From Morganella morganii (GTDB lineage: Bacteria; Pseudomonadota; Gammaproteobacteria; Enterobacterales; Enterobacteriaceae): a stretch of 64,000 nt of DNA. Numbering within the stretch: the first letter of the stretch is position 1; the number at the start of each line of letters is the position of its first letter. Under the pieces are notes generated by a model. It was not told the origin of the DNA. It made no database searches and saw only the letters and a list, made by a program, of their open reading frames with translations. The stretch is from the NCBI RefSeq assembly GCF_019402645.1, contig NZ_VKKS01000001.1, positions 968,901 through 1,032,900 of the forward strand. The letters run 5' to 3'. Positions 7,807 to 16,491 of this stretch are shown one piece after another. The position numbers and the translations under genes are program-made.

Positions 7807-9960
7807 ATGATGATACCGCATGATGAAATACCTTCTGCCTTCCGCCTGACAGTACGTCCGGATTACACAGGGGTCATCACTATTGATGTTCCCGGTGAAA
7901 AAGTGAATACCCTGAAGGCTGAATTTGCCGCGCAGTTTGAGGCAGTACTGCGTGATGCCCGGCAAATTCCGGGATTGAGAGCAATGGTGATTATCTCCGG
8001 CAAGCCGGATACGTTTATCGCCGGGGCTGACATTCATATGATTGCGGGGTGTACCGGGGCTGCACAGGCGCAGGCACTTTCGGAATCAGGGCAACGGCTG
8101 TTTAATCTGATTGAAAATTATCCTCTGCCGGTTGTGGCGGCTATTCACGGCAGTTGCCTCGGCGGCGGTCTGGAGCTGGCAATGGCTTGCCACAGTCGTG
8201 TTGTTACCGACAGTGATAAAACCCGGCTCGGCCTGCCGGAAGTACAACTGGGGCTGTTACCCGGTTCCGGCGGTACTCAGCGTCTTCCTGCCCTGACCGG
8301 GCTGGTGGCCGCACTGGATATGATGTTGACCGGACGGCAGTTACGGGCAAAACAGGCGGTAAAAATGCGTCTGGCCGATGACATTGTTCCGTCCGACATT
8401 TTACTGGAAACAGCGGTGGCTCGTGCATTGTCGGCAAATCCGGCACAGCGGGCTCCGTTACCTTTCCGGCAGAGGCTGGAAAAAATGAAGGGATTGCGGG
8501 ATATCATTTTTCGTATGACCCGTAAGCAGGTTCGCCGCCGCAGCGGCGGACATTATCCGGCCGCAGAGCAGATTATTGATGTAGTGCAGTGCGGGCTGGA
8601 GAAAGGGCAGGAGGCCGGGCTTAAAGCTGAAGCCGCCGCATTCGGTAAACTGGTGGTCACGCCGGTATCCGGCGCACTCCGCCATCTCTTTTTTGCCTCA
8701 ACTGCACTGAAAAAAGATGCAACTGATGATGTGAAACCCGCAGAGCTGCATCATGTGGCAGTATTGGGGGGGGGCTTGATGGGGGCAGGAATCGCCACGA
8801 TTACCCGTCAGCGTGCGGGGTTACCGGTCAGAATTAAAGATGTTTCACCGGAGGGTGTCAGCAAAGCACTGGCTTTTTTTTGGCAGCATCTGAGTAAACA
8901 GATAAAACGCAGACGGCTTTCCCCGCGTGAGCGGACACACCTGATGAGTGGTATGACCGGTACTACGGATTACCGGGGATTTCACCGCATTGATTTTGTG
9001 GCGGAAGCGGTTTTTGAATCTCTGGCACTCAAACAGCAGATGATTGCTGAAACCGAAGCCGTGACATCACCGGATACCATTTTTGCCTCGAATACGTCAT
9101 CACTGCCTATCCGCGATATTGCCGCGAAGGCGTCACGGCCCGGGAAAGTCATCGGGCTGCATTATTTCAGTCCGGCTGAAAAAATGCCGCTGGCGGAAAT
9201 TATTCCTCATGAAGGTACAGATGCCGTGACTCTGGCAACCACGCTGCAACTGGCGCGCAGACAGGGAAAAACGGCGATTGTGGTCGGTGATAAAGCCGGA
9301 TTTTATGTTAACCGTATCCTGGCACCTTATATTACGGAAGCACTGCGTTGTCTGGTTGAAGGTGAACCGCCGGAAAAAATTGATAAGGCACTGACTGACT
9401 TCGGCTTTCCTTTAGGGCCGCTCGCGCTGCTGGATGAAGTGGGTATTGATGTCGGTACGAAAATCATGCCGGTGCTGGAGGCCGCATTTGGTGAGCGGTT
9501 TGCATTGCCGCCGCAGTTGGATGCGCTTTTCCCTGACAACCGGCTGGGGAAGAAAAATAAGCGCGGACTTTATGATTACACACCGTTGCCGTGGTGGAAA
9601 CGCTGTGGCCGCAAAGTGTCGCGTAAAGCAGATAAACAAATTTACCCGTTGCTGGGCATAACAGTGCAGGAACATCTGACACCACAGGAGATTACGGATC
9701 GTTGTCTGATGATGATGCTCAATGAGGCCGTAAGGGCGCTGGATGAACAGGTTATCCGCTCACCGGCAGACGGGGATATCGGCGCGGTATTCGGCATCGG
9801 TTTTCCGCCGTTTCTTGGCGGGCCGTTTTACTATATGGATAGCCTGTCCGCCGCCGCTGTGACAGAAAAACTGACGGCGCTGGCGGCCCGTTACGGTGAT
9901 CGCTTCATACCGTGTGAGGCATTACAGCAACGTGCTGCGGAGAATCGCTGTTTTTATTGA
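7807..9960 (+). CDS. fadJ: Fatty acid oxidation complex alpha subunit FadJ
   Basis: This is a 717-aa multifunctional enzyme (E. coli 714). The N-terminal enoyl-CoA hydratase/isomerase domain shows FIAGADIHMI and GSCLGGGLELAMACHSRV with LPEVQLGLLPGSGGTQRL. The middle is a 3-hydroxyacyl-CoA dehydrogenase with the NAD motif VAVLGGGLMGAGIA and the segment IGLHYFSPAEKMPLAEII, and the C-terminal dehydrogenase fold carries NEAVRALDE and GIGFPPFLGGPF. GGGAG fits either of two adjacent ATG codons (7807 or 7810). A run of nine G (8766-8774) encodes the glycines of the NAD motif and could be slippage-prone. It partners with FadI. Confidence 0.95.
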   Translation: MMIPHDEIPSAFRLTVRPDYTGVITIDVPGEKVNTLKAEFAAQFEAVLRDARQIPGLRAMVIISGKPDTFIAGADIHMIAGCTGAAQAQALSESGQRLFNLIENYPLPVVAAIHGSCLGGGLELAMACHSRVVTDSDKTRLGLPEVQLGLLPGSGGTQRLPALTGLVAALDMMLTGRQLRAKQAVKMRLADDIVPSDILLETAVARALSANPAQRAPLPFRQRLEKMKGLRDIIFRMTRKQVRRRSGGHYPAAEQIIDVVQCGLEKGQEAGLKAEAAAFGKLVVTPVSGALRHLFFASTALKKDATDDVKPAELHHVAVLGGGLMGAGIATITRQRAGLPVRIKDVSPEGVSKALAFFWQHLSKQIKRRRLSPRERTHLMSGMTGTTDYRGFHRIDFVAEAVFESLALKQQMIAETEAVTSPDTIFASNTSSLPIRDIAAKASRPGKVIGLHYFSPAEKMPLAEIIPHEGTDAVTLATTLQLARRQGKTAIVVGDKAGFYVNRILAPYITEALRCLVEGEPPEKIDKALTDFGFPLGPLALLDEVGIDVGTKIMPVLEAAFGERFALPPQLDALFPDNRLGKKNKRGLYDYTPLPWWKRCGRKVSRKADKQIYPLLGITVQEHLTPQEITDRCLMMMLNEAVRALDEQVIRSPADGDIGAVFGIGFPPFLGGPFYYMDSLSAAAVTEKLTALAARYGDRFIPCEALQQRAAENRCFY

Positions 9961-10189
9961 AAAGGAGCCGGATACTCCGGGCCGTTGTTTCATTTTTCTG
10001 AACAGGTTCTGAACAAAATTCAGGTTTATCTCTGTGCTGAATCATTTTAATTATGACTGATTTGAGGCAGAATGCCTTTCACTTCCCCTGACGGGGACGC
10101 AGAAATAACGATAATTTTAAACAGATCATTCTTTGATGTGATACGGCCGGGTAGACATGACCGTATCCGTCCTGTTCAGACGGTGACGT

Positions 10190-10660
10190 ATGCAAGTTTT
10201 CATTATGCGACATGGCGATGCTGCTTTGCAGGCCGCCAGTGATTCAGTCCGGCCCCTTACCGAAAAAGGGATAACAGATTCCCGCTGTATGGCAAAATGG
10301 CTTGCCGGGTTGCATTTTCAGACAGATACCATTCTGGTCAGCCCGTATCTGCGGGCAGAGCAGACACTGACCGAAATCCGTGATGAGATGAGTTTACCGG
10401 TTCAGGAAGAAGTGATGCCGGGACTGACTCCTTCCGGAAATGCGGAGAACGTGGCGGATTATCTTCGTTTTCTGGCAGAAGAAGGGCGTAAAGGGGTACT
10501 GGTGGTATCACATCTGCCGCTGGTTGGTTATCTGGTGGCGGCGTTGTGTCCGCAGGAAACAGCACCGATGTTTGCAACATCCTCTGTTGCCTGTATCGAA
10601 CTTGATAACGACGGACGCGGCACACTGCTCTGGCACCGCGGTCCCGGACAGATTGACTGA
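10190..10660 (+). CDS. sixA: Phosphohistidine phosphatase SixA
   Basis: SixA removes phosphate from histidine in phosphotransfer proteins such as ArcB and PtsO. The 156-aa protein of the histidine phosphatase superfamily has the catalytic RHGDA near the N-terminus (His8), VSPYLRAEQT with the second Arg, and the second catalytic His in VVSHLPLVGYL. Its stop codon directly abuts the stop of convergent smrB with no spacer. The position after fadJ matches E. coli. Confidence 0.94.
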   Translation: MQVFIMRHGDAALQAASDSVRPLTEKGITDSRCMAKWLAGLHFQTDTILVSPYLRAEQTLTEIRDEMSLPVQEEVMPGLTPSGNAENVADYLRFLAEEGRKGVLVVSHLPLVGYLVAALCPQETAPMFATSSVACIELDNDGRGTLLWHRGPGQID

Positions 10661-11206
10661 TTACTCGCGCCGGGCGGTTTCAGCAATCTCAATCAGCAGC
10701 AGTAAGGCTGCTGTACCGCCCCATTCCTTCGGTGCCTGGTGAAAGGCGATCACATCCGGGTGCTGTGCCAGCCATAAAGGCGTCTGCTGTTTCAGTACAT
10801 GTTTGCCGTGTCCGTGCATAATACAGACACAATAAGTGTTTTCCCGACGGGCTGCGGCTATCAGTGCACCAATTTCCTGTTTGGCCTGAAGCTGAGTCAG
10901 TCCGTGCAGATCTAAAAACAGCTCCGGCACATAGTCCCCGCGACGCAGTTTCTTCAGCTCATACGGGCTGGCATTTTCCCGCAGATAGCGCGCCGGGCCG
11001 TCCATATCCAGGTTCGGGCGGTATTCATCAGAGAAATAAAAACTGGCATCAATCTGATCCTGCAACAGCCGTTCAGGTGCAATTTTAGTCATACTGCCCC
11101 GTGGTTTCGGGTGTACAACAATATCCTGTCTGATTTTGCGTGTCCCGCTGATAGCCTCTTTAAACAGGTTCAGGTCATCATCAGTCAGGGGCGTCTTCTT
11201 TTTCAT
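10661..11206 (-). CDS. smrB: Ribosome rescue nuclease SmrB
   Basis: In E. coli SmrB cleaves mRNA between collided ribosomes and so triggers tmRNA rescue. The 181-aa protein has an N-terminal helix (about 1-30, [17 protein letters not shown]) that resembles the ribosome-binding hook, and a C-terminal Smr domain (about 95-175) with [15 protein letters not shown] and the catalytic-loop motif MHGHGKHVL. It is convergent with sixA and divergent from prmB, with prmB's TTG start about 195 bp away. Confidence 0.94.
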   Translation of the reverse strand: MKKKTPLTDDDLNLFKEAISGTRKIRQDIVVHPKPRGSMTKIAPERLLQDQIDASFYFSDEYRPNLDMDGPARYLRENASPYELKKLRRGDYVPELFLDLHGLTQLQAKQEIGALIAAARRENTYCVCIMHGHGKHVLKQQTPLWLAQHPDVIAFHQAPKEWGGTAALLLLIEIAETARRE

Positions 11207-11401
11207 AACATCTCATCACTTATTATTTTCCATAGTGTAACTGATTTTTTTAAGGATGTTGACGCCATACTGCCGGTCACGGTTGACAGGCGCTGCCCGG
11301 AAAATTGCAGTGCATTTCACAAGATATGCTGATTTAGCAGCAACTTCATGGCAAACTACGCTATCAGAAATCTTATTTTGTTTTACCCCGCCGGAGGCAC
11401 T

Positions 11402-12331
11402 TTGGATAAAATTTACGTTGATGAAGCCGTCAGTGAGCTTCACACGCTGCAGGATATGCTGCGCTGGGCAATGAGCCGTTTTAATGCGGCCAACATTTAC
11501 TACGGCCACGGCACAGATAATGCCTGGGATGAAGCCCTCCAGCTGGTACTGCCGACACTGTTTCTGCCTCTGGATTTACCCGCTGAGCTGTATCAGTCCC
11601 GGCTGACATCCTCAGAACGTCACCGCATTGTGGAACGTGTGCTGCGCCGGATCACCGAGCGTGTACCGGTGCCGTACCTGACTAACCGTTCCTGGTTCTG
11701 CGGCCATGAATTTTATGTTGATGAGCGCGTGCTGATCCCACGTTCACCGATTGGTGAGCTGATTAATAATCACTTTGCGGGACTGCTGGATTCTGAGCCG
11801 GAAACGATTCTGGATCTCTGTACCGGCAGCGGTTGTATTGCGATTGCCTGTGCCTATGAGTTCCCGGATGCAGAAGTCGACGCGGCAGACATTTCCGCCG
11901 ATGTGCTGGAAGTCACAGAAATGAACATTGAAAATCACGGCTTATCTCACCGTGTGGTGCCGATGCGTTCAGATCTGTTTAACGACCTGCCGGCGGTGAA
12001 ATATGACCTGATTGTCACCAATCCGCCGTATGTGGATGCGGAAGACATGAGTGATCTGCCGGATGAATTCCGCGTCGAGCCTGAGCTGGCGCTGGCTGCG
12101 GGCAGTGACGGCCTGAAACTGGTACGCCGGATCCTCGCAAATGCCCCGGATTATATGTCTGAAGATGCCGTGCTGATTTGTGAAGTCGGTAACAGTCAGG
12201 TGCATCTGATGGCAGAATTCCCGGATGTGCCGTTTATCTGGCTTGCGTTTGAAAACGGAGGGGACGGTGTCTTTATGTTAACTCGTGATCAATTAGCAGA
12301 ACATCATGATGCTTTTAAACTTTTCAAATAA
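11402..12331 (+). CDS. prmB: Ribosomal protein uL3 glutamine N5-methyltransferase PrmB
   Basis: PrmB methylates a glutamine in ribosomal protein L3 (uL3) during 50S assembly. The protein has a helical N-terminal substrate domain and a SAM methyltransferase domain with the binding loop [13 protein letters not shown] and the catalytic NPPY in [13 protein letters not shown] chose the TTG at 11402 because GGAGG lies 4 nt upstream and the product (309 aa, [19 protein letters not shown]) then lines up with the 310-aa E. coli protein. An in-frame ATG at 11348 would add 18 unrelated residues and lacks a ribosome site. aroC follows, as in E. coli. Confidence 0.93.
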   Translation: MDKIYVDEAVSELHTLQDMLRWAMSRFNAANIYYGHGTDNAWDEALQLVLPTLFLPLDLPAELYQSRLTSSERHRIVERVLRRITERVPVPYLTNRSWFCGHEFYVDERVLIPRSPIGELINNHFAGLLDSEPETILDLCTGSGCIAIACAYEFPDAEVDAADISADVLEVTEMNIENHGLSHRVVPMRSDLFNDLPAVKYDLIVTNPPYVDAEDMSDLPDEFRVEPELALAAGSDGLKLVRRILANAPDYMSEDAVLICEVGNSQVHLMAEFPDVPFIWLAFENGGDGVFMLTRDQLAEHHDAFKLFK

Positions 12332-12410
12332 CCGTTCATCCTGTAGGAATAGAAGCATAAAAACAGGTTAAAACCATTCACTTGCACACAATCAGAGACA
12401 GGAAAACACG

Positions 12411-13499
12411 ATGGCCGGAAACAGTATCGGCGAACTTTTTCGCGTAACCACCTTTGGTGAATCACATGGCCCGGCGCTGGGTTGTATTGTTGACGGCGTA
12501 CCGCCGGGACTGGCGCTGACAGAGGCCGATATGCAGGCGGATCTCGACCGCCGCCGGCCGGGCACATCACGCTATACCACACAGCGCCGTGAACCGGATC
12601 AGGTGAGAATTCTGTCAGGGGTATTTGAAGGAAAAACCACCGGAACCAGTATCGGGTTGCTGATTGAAAATACCGATCAGCGCTCACAGGATTACGGCGC
12701 CATCAAAGATCTCTTCCGGCCCGGGCACGCGGATTACACCTATGAGCAGAAGTACGGCTTTCGTGATTACCGCGGCGGCGGCCGCTCATCAGCCCGTGAA
12801 ACGGCGATGCGCGTGGCGGCCGGTGCCATCGCCAAAAAGTACCTGCATAAAAAATTCGGCGTGACCGTCCGGGCCTGTCTGACTCAGATGGGGGATATAA
12901 AATGTGATATCCGCGACTGGGCGCTGGCGGAGCAAAATCCGTTTTTCTGTCCTGATGAACGTCAGCTGGATGCGCTGGACGAATTACTGCGCGGCCTGAA
13001 AAAAGAGGGAGATTCCATCGGTGCGAAAGTCACGATAGTGGCGGAAAACGTCCCGGCGGGTCTGGGTGAACCGGTATTTGATCGTCTGGATGCTGATCTG
13101 GCACATGCGCTGATGAGTATCAACGCGGTAAAAGGCGTCGAAATCGGGGACGGATTCGGCGTGGTTAACCTCAAAGGCAGCGAAAACCGTGATGAAATTT
13201 ATCAGACCGGCTTTACCGGCAATCACGCAGGCGGCATTCTCGGCGGCATCAGCAGCGGCCAGCCAATCATCGCACATATTGCCCTGAAACCGACATCATC
13301 GATTACCGTTCCCGGTAATACGCTGAACCGGCAGGGCGAAGAGGTGACTATGATCACCAAAGGGCGTCATGACCCCTGTGTCGGGATACGTGCTGTGCCG
13401 ATTGCCGAAGCGATGACAGCGATTGTGCTGCTCGATCACCTTCTGCGTCACCGCGGACAATGTGCGGATGTCACGCCGCCGTTACCGGCCTGGTCATGA
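12411..13499 (+). CDS. aroC: Chorismate synthase
   Basis: AroC converts EPSP to chorismate, the branch point for aromatic amino acids, folate and quinones, using reduced FMN. The 362-aa protein has the family signatures [18 protein letters not shown] near the N-terminus, [18 protein letters not shown], the middle [21 protein letters not shown] and the C-terminal [23 protein letters not shown] lies 9 nt before the ATG. It follows prmB by 79 bp and may be co-transcribed. Confidence 0.97.
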   Translation: MAGNSIGELFRVTTFGESHGPALGCIVDGVPPGLALTEADMQADLDRRRPGTSRYTTQRREPDQVRILSGVFEGKTTGTSIGLLIENTDQRSQDYGAIKDLFRPGHADYTYEQKYGFRDYRGGGRSSARETAMRVAAGAIAKKYLHKKFGVTVRACLTQMGDIKCDIRDWALAEQNPFFCPDERQLDALDELLRGLKKEGDSIGAKVTIVAENVPAGLGEPVFDRLDADLAHALMSINAVKGVEIGDGFGVVNLKGSENRDEIYQTGFTGNHAGGILGGISSGQPIIAHIALKPTSSITVPGNTLNRQGEEVTMITKGRHDPCVGIRAVPIAEAMTAIVLLDHLLRHRGQCADVTPPLPAWS

Positions 13500-13511
13500 T
13501 TTAAACAGATG

Positions 13512-13537
13512 TTCCGGGGATGGTGCCCGGGATTTTA
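13512..13537 (+). terminator. Weak terminator-like hairpin after aroC
   Basis: TTCCGGG (13512-13518) pairs with CCCGGGA (13526-13532) with one G-T pair, followed by TTTTATT. The stem is short and only 15 bp remain before the yfcA start, so it may act only as an attenuator. Confidence 0.4.
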
Positions 13538-13551
13538 TTGGCAGGTAAAAA

Positions 13552-14352
13552 ATGGAATGGTTTCAGTTTGGTGTTGAAATCTATGTATTGCTGTTTTTTG
13601 TTGCTCTGATTGCCGGGTTTATTGATGCAATCGCCGGTGGCGGCGGATTACTGACGATCCCGGCGCTGCTGGCCGTCGGTGTACCACCGGTACAGGCTCT
13701 GGCGACCAACAAATTGCAGGCGGTCGGCGGCTCTTTCTCTGCCAGTTTCTATTTTGTCCGGCGCAAAGCGGTGGATCTTGCCGGGCAACGGGTTCCGATA
13801 GTGATGACGCTGATTGGCGCCGTTATCGGTTCCGGACTGGTACAGTTTGTGAATCCGGAATTCCTCCGCCAGTTGTTGCCGCTGCTGGTCATTGCCATCG
13901 GCCTCTATTTCCTGCTGACGCCTTCCATTGGTGCCGCCGACCAGAAACAGCGCCTGATGCCGTTTGCATTCGGCTGTACCGCCGGTATCGGGATCGGTTT
14001 TTATGACGGTGTTTTCGGGCCGGGTGCCGGCTCTTTTTATGCGCTGGCTTATGTGACACTGGCTGGTTTTAATCTTGCCAAAGCCACGGCACATGCCAAA
14101 GTGCTGAACTTTGCTTCCAACGTCGGTTCACTCTCCTTCTTTATTTTCAGCGGCCATGTTATCTGGCTGATGGGCTTTGCCATGCTGGGCGGACAACTTA
14201 TCGGCGCACGACTCGGTGCCCGTATGGTACTGAGCCGCGGACAAAAACTGATCCGTCCGATGCTGGTAACTGTCTCTTTCCTGATGAGCATCAAACTGAT
14301 TTATGACAATCACGGCGATACTATCAGTACGTGGCTGTCTCAGCTTTTTTAA
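13552..14352 (+). CDS. yfcA: TSUP-family membrane transporter YfcA
   Basis: This inner-membrane protein of the TauE/SafE (TSUP, DUF81) family has 266 aa and about eight membrane helices. The N-terminal half has the family motif FIDAIAGGGGLLTIPALLAVG followed by ALATNKLQ, repeated in the C-terminal half as GFYDGVFGPGAGSFYALAYV and ATAHAKVLNFASN. Relatives export or import sulfur-containing or organic anions; the substrate of YfcA is not known. It sits between aroC and epmC as in E. coli, except that mepA is missing. Confidence 0.9.
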   Translation: MEWFQFGVEIYVLLFFVALIAGFIDAIAGGGGLLTIPALLAVGVPPVQALATNKLQAVGGSFSASFYFVRRKAVDLAGQRVPIVMTLIGAVIGSGLVQFVNPEFLRQLLPLLVIAIGLYFLLTPSIGAADQKQRLMPFAFGCTAGIGIGFYDGVFGPGAGSFYALAYVTLAGFNLAKATAHAKVLNFASNVGSLSFFIFSGHVIWLMGFAMLGGQLIGARLGARMVLSRGQKLIRPMLVTVSFLMSIKLIYDNHGDTISTWLSQLF

Positions 14353-14376
14353 TTTTATTAGTGGTTCATATAATCA

Positions 14377-14928
14377 ATGTGTACACATCAATATCAGCAG
14401 TTAATTGAGATTTTTGATAACGAATTTTTTGCTGATTTCAATACCCGTCTGATTAAAGGCGACGATGAGCCGATTTATCTGCCCGCAGATGATGAAGCCC
14501 CTTATAACCGCATCGTGTTTGCTCACGGCTTTTATGCCAGTGCTATCCATGAGATATCTCACTGGTGTATTGCCGGGAAAGAGCGCAGAAAACTGGTGGA
14601 TTTTGGTTACTGGTACTGCCCGGATGGCCGGGATGCACAAACGCAGTCAGAATTTGAAGTGGCGGAAATAAAACCGCAGGCACTGGACTGGTTATTTTGT
14701 CAGGCAGCAGGTTATCCGTTTAACGTCAGTTGTGACAATCTTGACGGCGATTTCGAGCCTGATCGCGTCAAATTCCGGCGTGTTGTCCACGGGCAGGTGA
14801 TGGAATATCTGGCGCAGAACTCAATACCCCCTCGTGCAGCAAGGTTTATTAATGCCCTGCAATCGTTTTACAATACGCCACCGCTGACTGCGGACCAATT
14901 TCCATGGCCGGAAGATCCGTTTGCCTGA
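14377..14928 (+). CDS. epmC: Elongation factor P hydroxylase EpmC
   Basis: EpmC (YfcM) hydroxylates the beta-lysylated lysine of elongation factor P, the last step after EpmB and EpmA. The 183-aa protein closely follows E. coli YfcM: IKGDDEPIYLPADDEAPYNR, then the metal-binding-like HEISHWC at about residue 60, VDFGYWYCPDGRDAQTQS, and QAAGYPFNVSCDNLDGDFEPDR. It lies between yfcA and yfcL and the spacing suggests one transcript. Confidence 0.94.
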   Translation: MCTHQYQQLIEIFDNEFFADFNTRLIKGDDEPIYLPADDEAPYNRIVFAHGFYASAIHEISHWCIAGKERRKLVDFGYWYCPDGRDAQTQSEFEVAEIKPQALDWLFCQAAGYPFNVSCDNLDGDFEPDRVKFRRVVHGQVMEYLAQNSIPPRAARFINALQSFYNTPPLTADQFPWPEDPFA

Positions 14929-14964
14929 TAAACGATTCCGGTGACTGAACTTTAAGGAACAAAC

Positions 14965-15246
14965 ATGCTTGCGGATTATGAAACGCGTATCCTCGCCCAG
15001 ATTGATGACATGGTCGAACATGCCACAGATGACGAACTGTTTGCAGGCGGTTATTTGCAGGGCCATCTGACCCTCGCGGTGGCAGAACTGGAACAGGCTG
15101 GTGATCACTCTGTTGAGGCCCTTCACAACCTGGTGGAGGAGAGCATCCGTCAGGCAATCAAAGCCGGAGAGCTGACACCACCGGACCAGGTGCTGGTACT
15201 GGAAACCTGGCAGCGCCTGCTGAAAACCGCGCAGGAGCAGGAATGA
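14965..15246 (+). CDS. yfcL: YfcL family protein
   Basis: This conserved 93-aa acidic helical protein of unknown function lies next to epmC as in E. coli. It contains DDMVEHATDDELFAGGYLQGHLTLAVAELE, cut here by position rather than domain, and no catalytic motif is visible. AAGGA precedes the ATG. Its stop codon overlaps the start of the following acetyltransferase reading frame (ATGA), so the two were translationally coupled. Confidence 0.9.
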   Translation: MLADYETRILAQIDDMVEHATDDELFAGGYLQGHLTLAVAELEQAGDHSVEALHNLVEESIRQAIKAGELTPPDQVLVLETWQRLLKTAQEQE

Positions 15247-15760
15247 CAGATAAACCGCAATACCGCATCCGCCAGGCCCGCCCGGCGGATGCCGCATTGT
15301 TACCGGAAGTGGAATACTCTGCCGGAGCGTTATTTGTGACGGTACCGGGGTATGAGTGGATAGCCCGCAGTGAAGGTCATTCCGAAACGGCATTCCGCAA
15401 TTTTATCGCCGACGGCAATGCGTGGGTGGCGGCGGACAGTCAGGATCAACCGGCCGGATTTGTGCTTGTCTCTAATTTCGGTACCGGGCTGCATATTGAT
15501 GAGCTTTCTGTCTCTGCGGCGCATCAGCGCCGGGGGCTGGGGCGTCAGCTGATTGAGCGGGTACAGAATGTGGCGGTTGCGCGGCGGTTACACTAACTAC
15601 ATTCCGTGATGTGGCCTGGAACCGCCCTTATTATGAGCATCTTGGTTTTGAAGTGTGTGATGTTTCCCGTGCACCGGCACTTGAGGCTATTATGCTGAAA
15701 GAGGCAGAATACGGGCTACAGTTCGGTGATCGTTGTGCCATGATTTACCGGTTTTTCTGA
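15243..15760 (+). pseudogene. GNAT N-acetyltransferase, frameshifted
   Basis: The first frame runs from the ATG at 15243 and stops at 15596 after 117 codons. It contains the N-terminal GNAT fold and the acetyl-CoA loop HQRRGLGRQLIERV. The rest of the domain continues in the next frame from about 15584 to a stop at 15760, reading TLTTFRDVAWNRPYYEHLGF and ending FGDRCAMIYRFF. Adding one base near 15583-15588 would restore a protein of about 172 aa of normal GNAT length. The start overlaps the yfcL stop. Either the gene is broken in this strain or there is a single-base sequence error. The substrate is unknown. Confidence 0.85.
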
Positions 15761-15790
15761 AAAAAGTAAAATACAGCAGTTAACTGAGAA

Positions 15791-15819
15791 AGGTCGCACT
15801 AATATGCGGCCTTTTTTTA
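15791..15819 (+). terminator. Rho-independent terminator after the acetyltransferase
   Basis: AGGTCGCA (15791-15798) pairs with TGCGGCCT (15804-15811) with one G-T pair, followed by seven T. It closes the aroC-to-acetyltransferase gene group. Confidence 0.85.
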
Positions 15820-16072
15820 TTTATGGAAGATTAAATAATCAATTATTAAATCATGAATAGATAATAATAAAATATCTTGTGATTGTCAGATTAACGGCGA
15901 AAATAATGCCGTTTTCTATGTCTCCGGCATGGATTTTTTCATCTGACAGATTGATTTTTAACACTGTGTTCCGCGCTAAAAGTGTGGCTATTTTTCAGGG
16001 ATAGCAGCCGACATGTTGCAAAAAAGTCAACAACTACGTGCACATGTTGAATAATTGGCATTAATATTTAAC

Positions 16073-16100
16073 TTGATATTAACATTTTTTGTGTCAGAAT
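16073..16100 (+). promoter_or_regulatory. Predicted promoter of the small membrane protein gene
   Basis: A -35 hexamer TTGATA (16073-16078) and a -10 hexamer CAGAAT (16095-16100) are 16 bp apart, about 33 bp before the start codon. The -35 is strong and the -10 moderate. Confidence 0.4.
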
Positions 16101-16132
16101 GTGTCTGTCCCCACAAAACACAGGTATTGATT

Positions 16133-16396
16133 ATGTTTGAATTACAACCGAAAAACACAGCACAACAGGCTGTGACTATTTACACCAAGATAGCGGTTGC
16201 TGCGGTGGTTTTGCTGGCACTGTTATTTTCTTTCTGGTTTAAACTTGACGGAATGAGCGTCATCGAAAGAGCAGTCCCTTCCATCGGTATGATTTTATTT
16301 ACCGGGTTAATAATTTTTAATGCCAAACGGGAATTAGATTCGCTGTACCGTCCAGAGGATAAATGTGCGAAAAGCGTGGTTGCCCTGAACGCCTGA
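16133..16396 (+). CDS. Small two-helix membrane protein, unrecognised
   Basis: This 87-aa protein is one I do not recognise. A charged N-terminus (MFELQPKNTAQQAV) is followed by two hydrophobic helices, at about 20-40 (IAVAAVVLLALLFSFWF) and 50-65 (AVPSIGMILFTGLIIF), and a polar tail with KRELDSLYRPEDK. I chose the ATG at 16133 because AGGT lies 8 nt before it; an upstream ATG at 16055 lies within the predicted promoter region. It is bounded by its own promoter and terminator and lies between backbone genes yfcL and mnmC, so it looks like an accessory insertion together with the glutaminase. Confidence 0.65.
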   Translation: MFELQPKNTAQQAVTIYTKIAVAAVVLLALLFSFWFKLDGMSVIERAVPSIGMILFTGLIIFNAKRELDSLYRPEDKCAKSVVALNA

Positions 16397-16449
16397 CAGA
16401 AACAGGATCGCATCACGCGGACTGATAAATATAAAGAAGAAACGATCAC

Positions 16450-16483
16450 GGATCATCAGCAGCAATGCCGATGATCCTTTTTT
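16450..16483 (+). terminator. Rho-independent terminator after the small membrane protein
   Basis: GGATCATC (16450-16457) pairs with GATGATCC (16470-16477), followed by six T. It lies between the convergent membrane-protein and glutaminase genes. Confidence 0.82.
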
Positions 16484-16491
16484 ATGTAATA

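Larger units (their letters stand above)
15761..16132. other. AT-rich intergenic region
   Basis: This 372-bp stretch has no gene. It holds the terminator at 15791-15819 and a predicted promoter for the following membrane protein. A short inverted repeat (TCAACA near 16026 and TGTTGA near 16045) is visible but unassigned. Base composition is clearly richer in A+T than the neighbouring genes. Confidence 0.6.
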
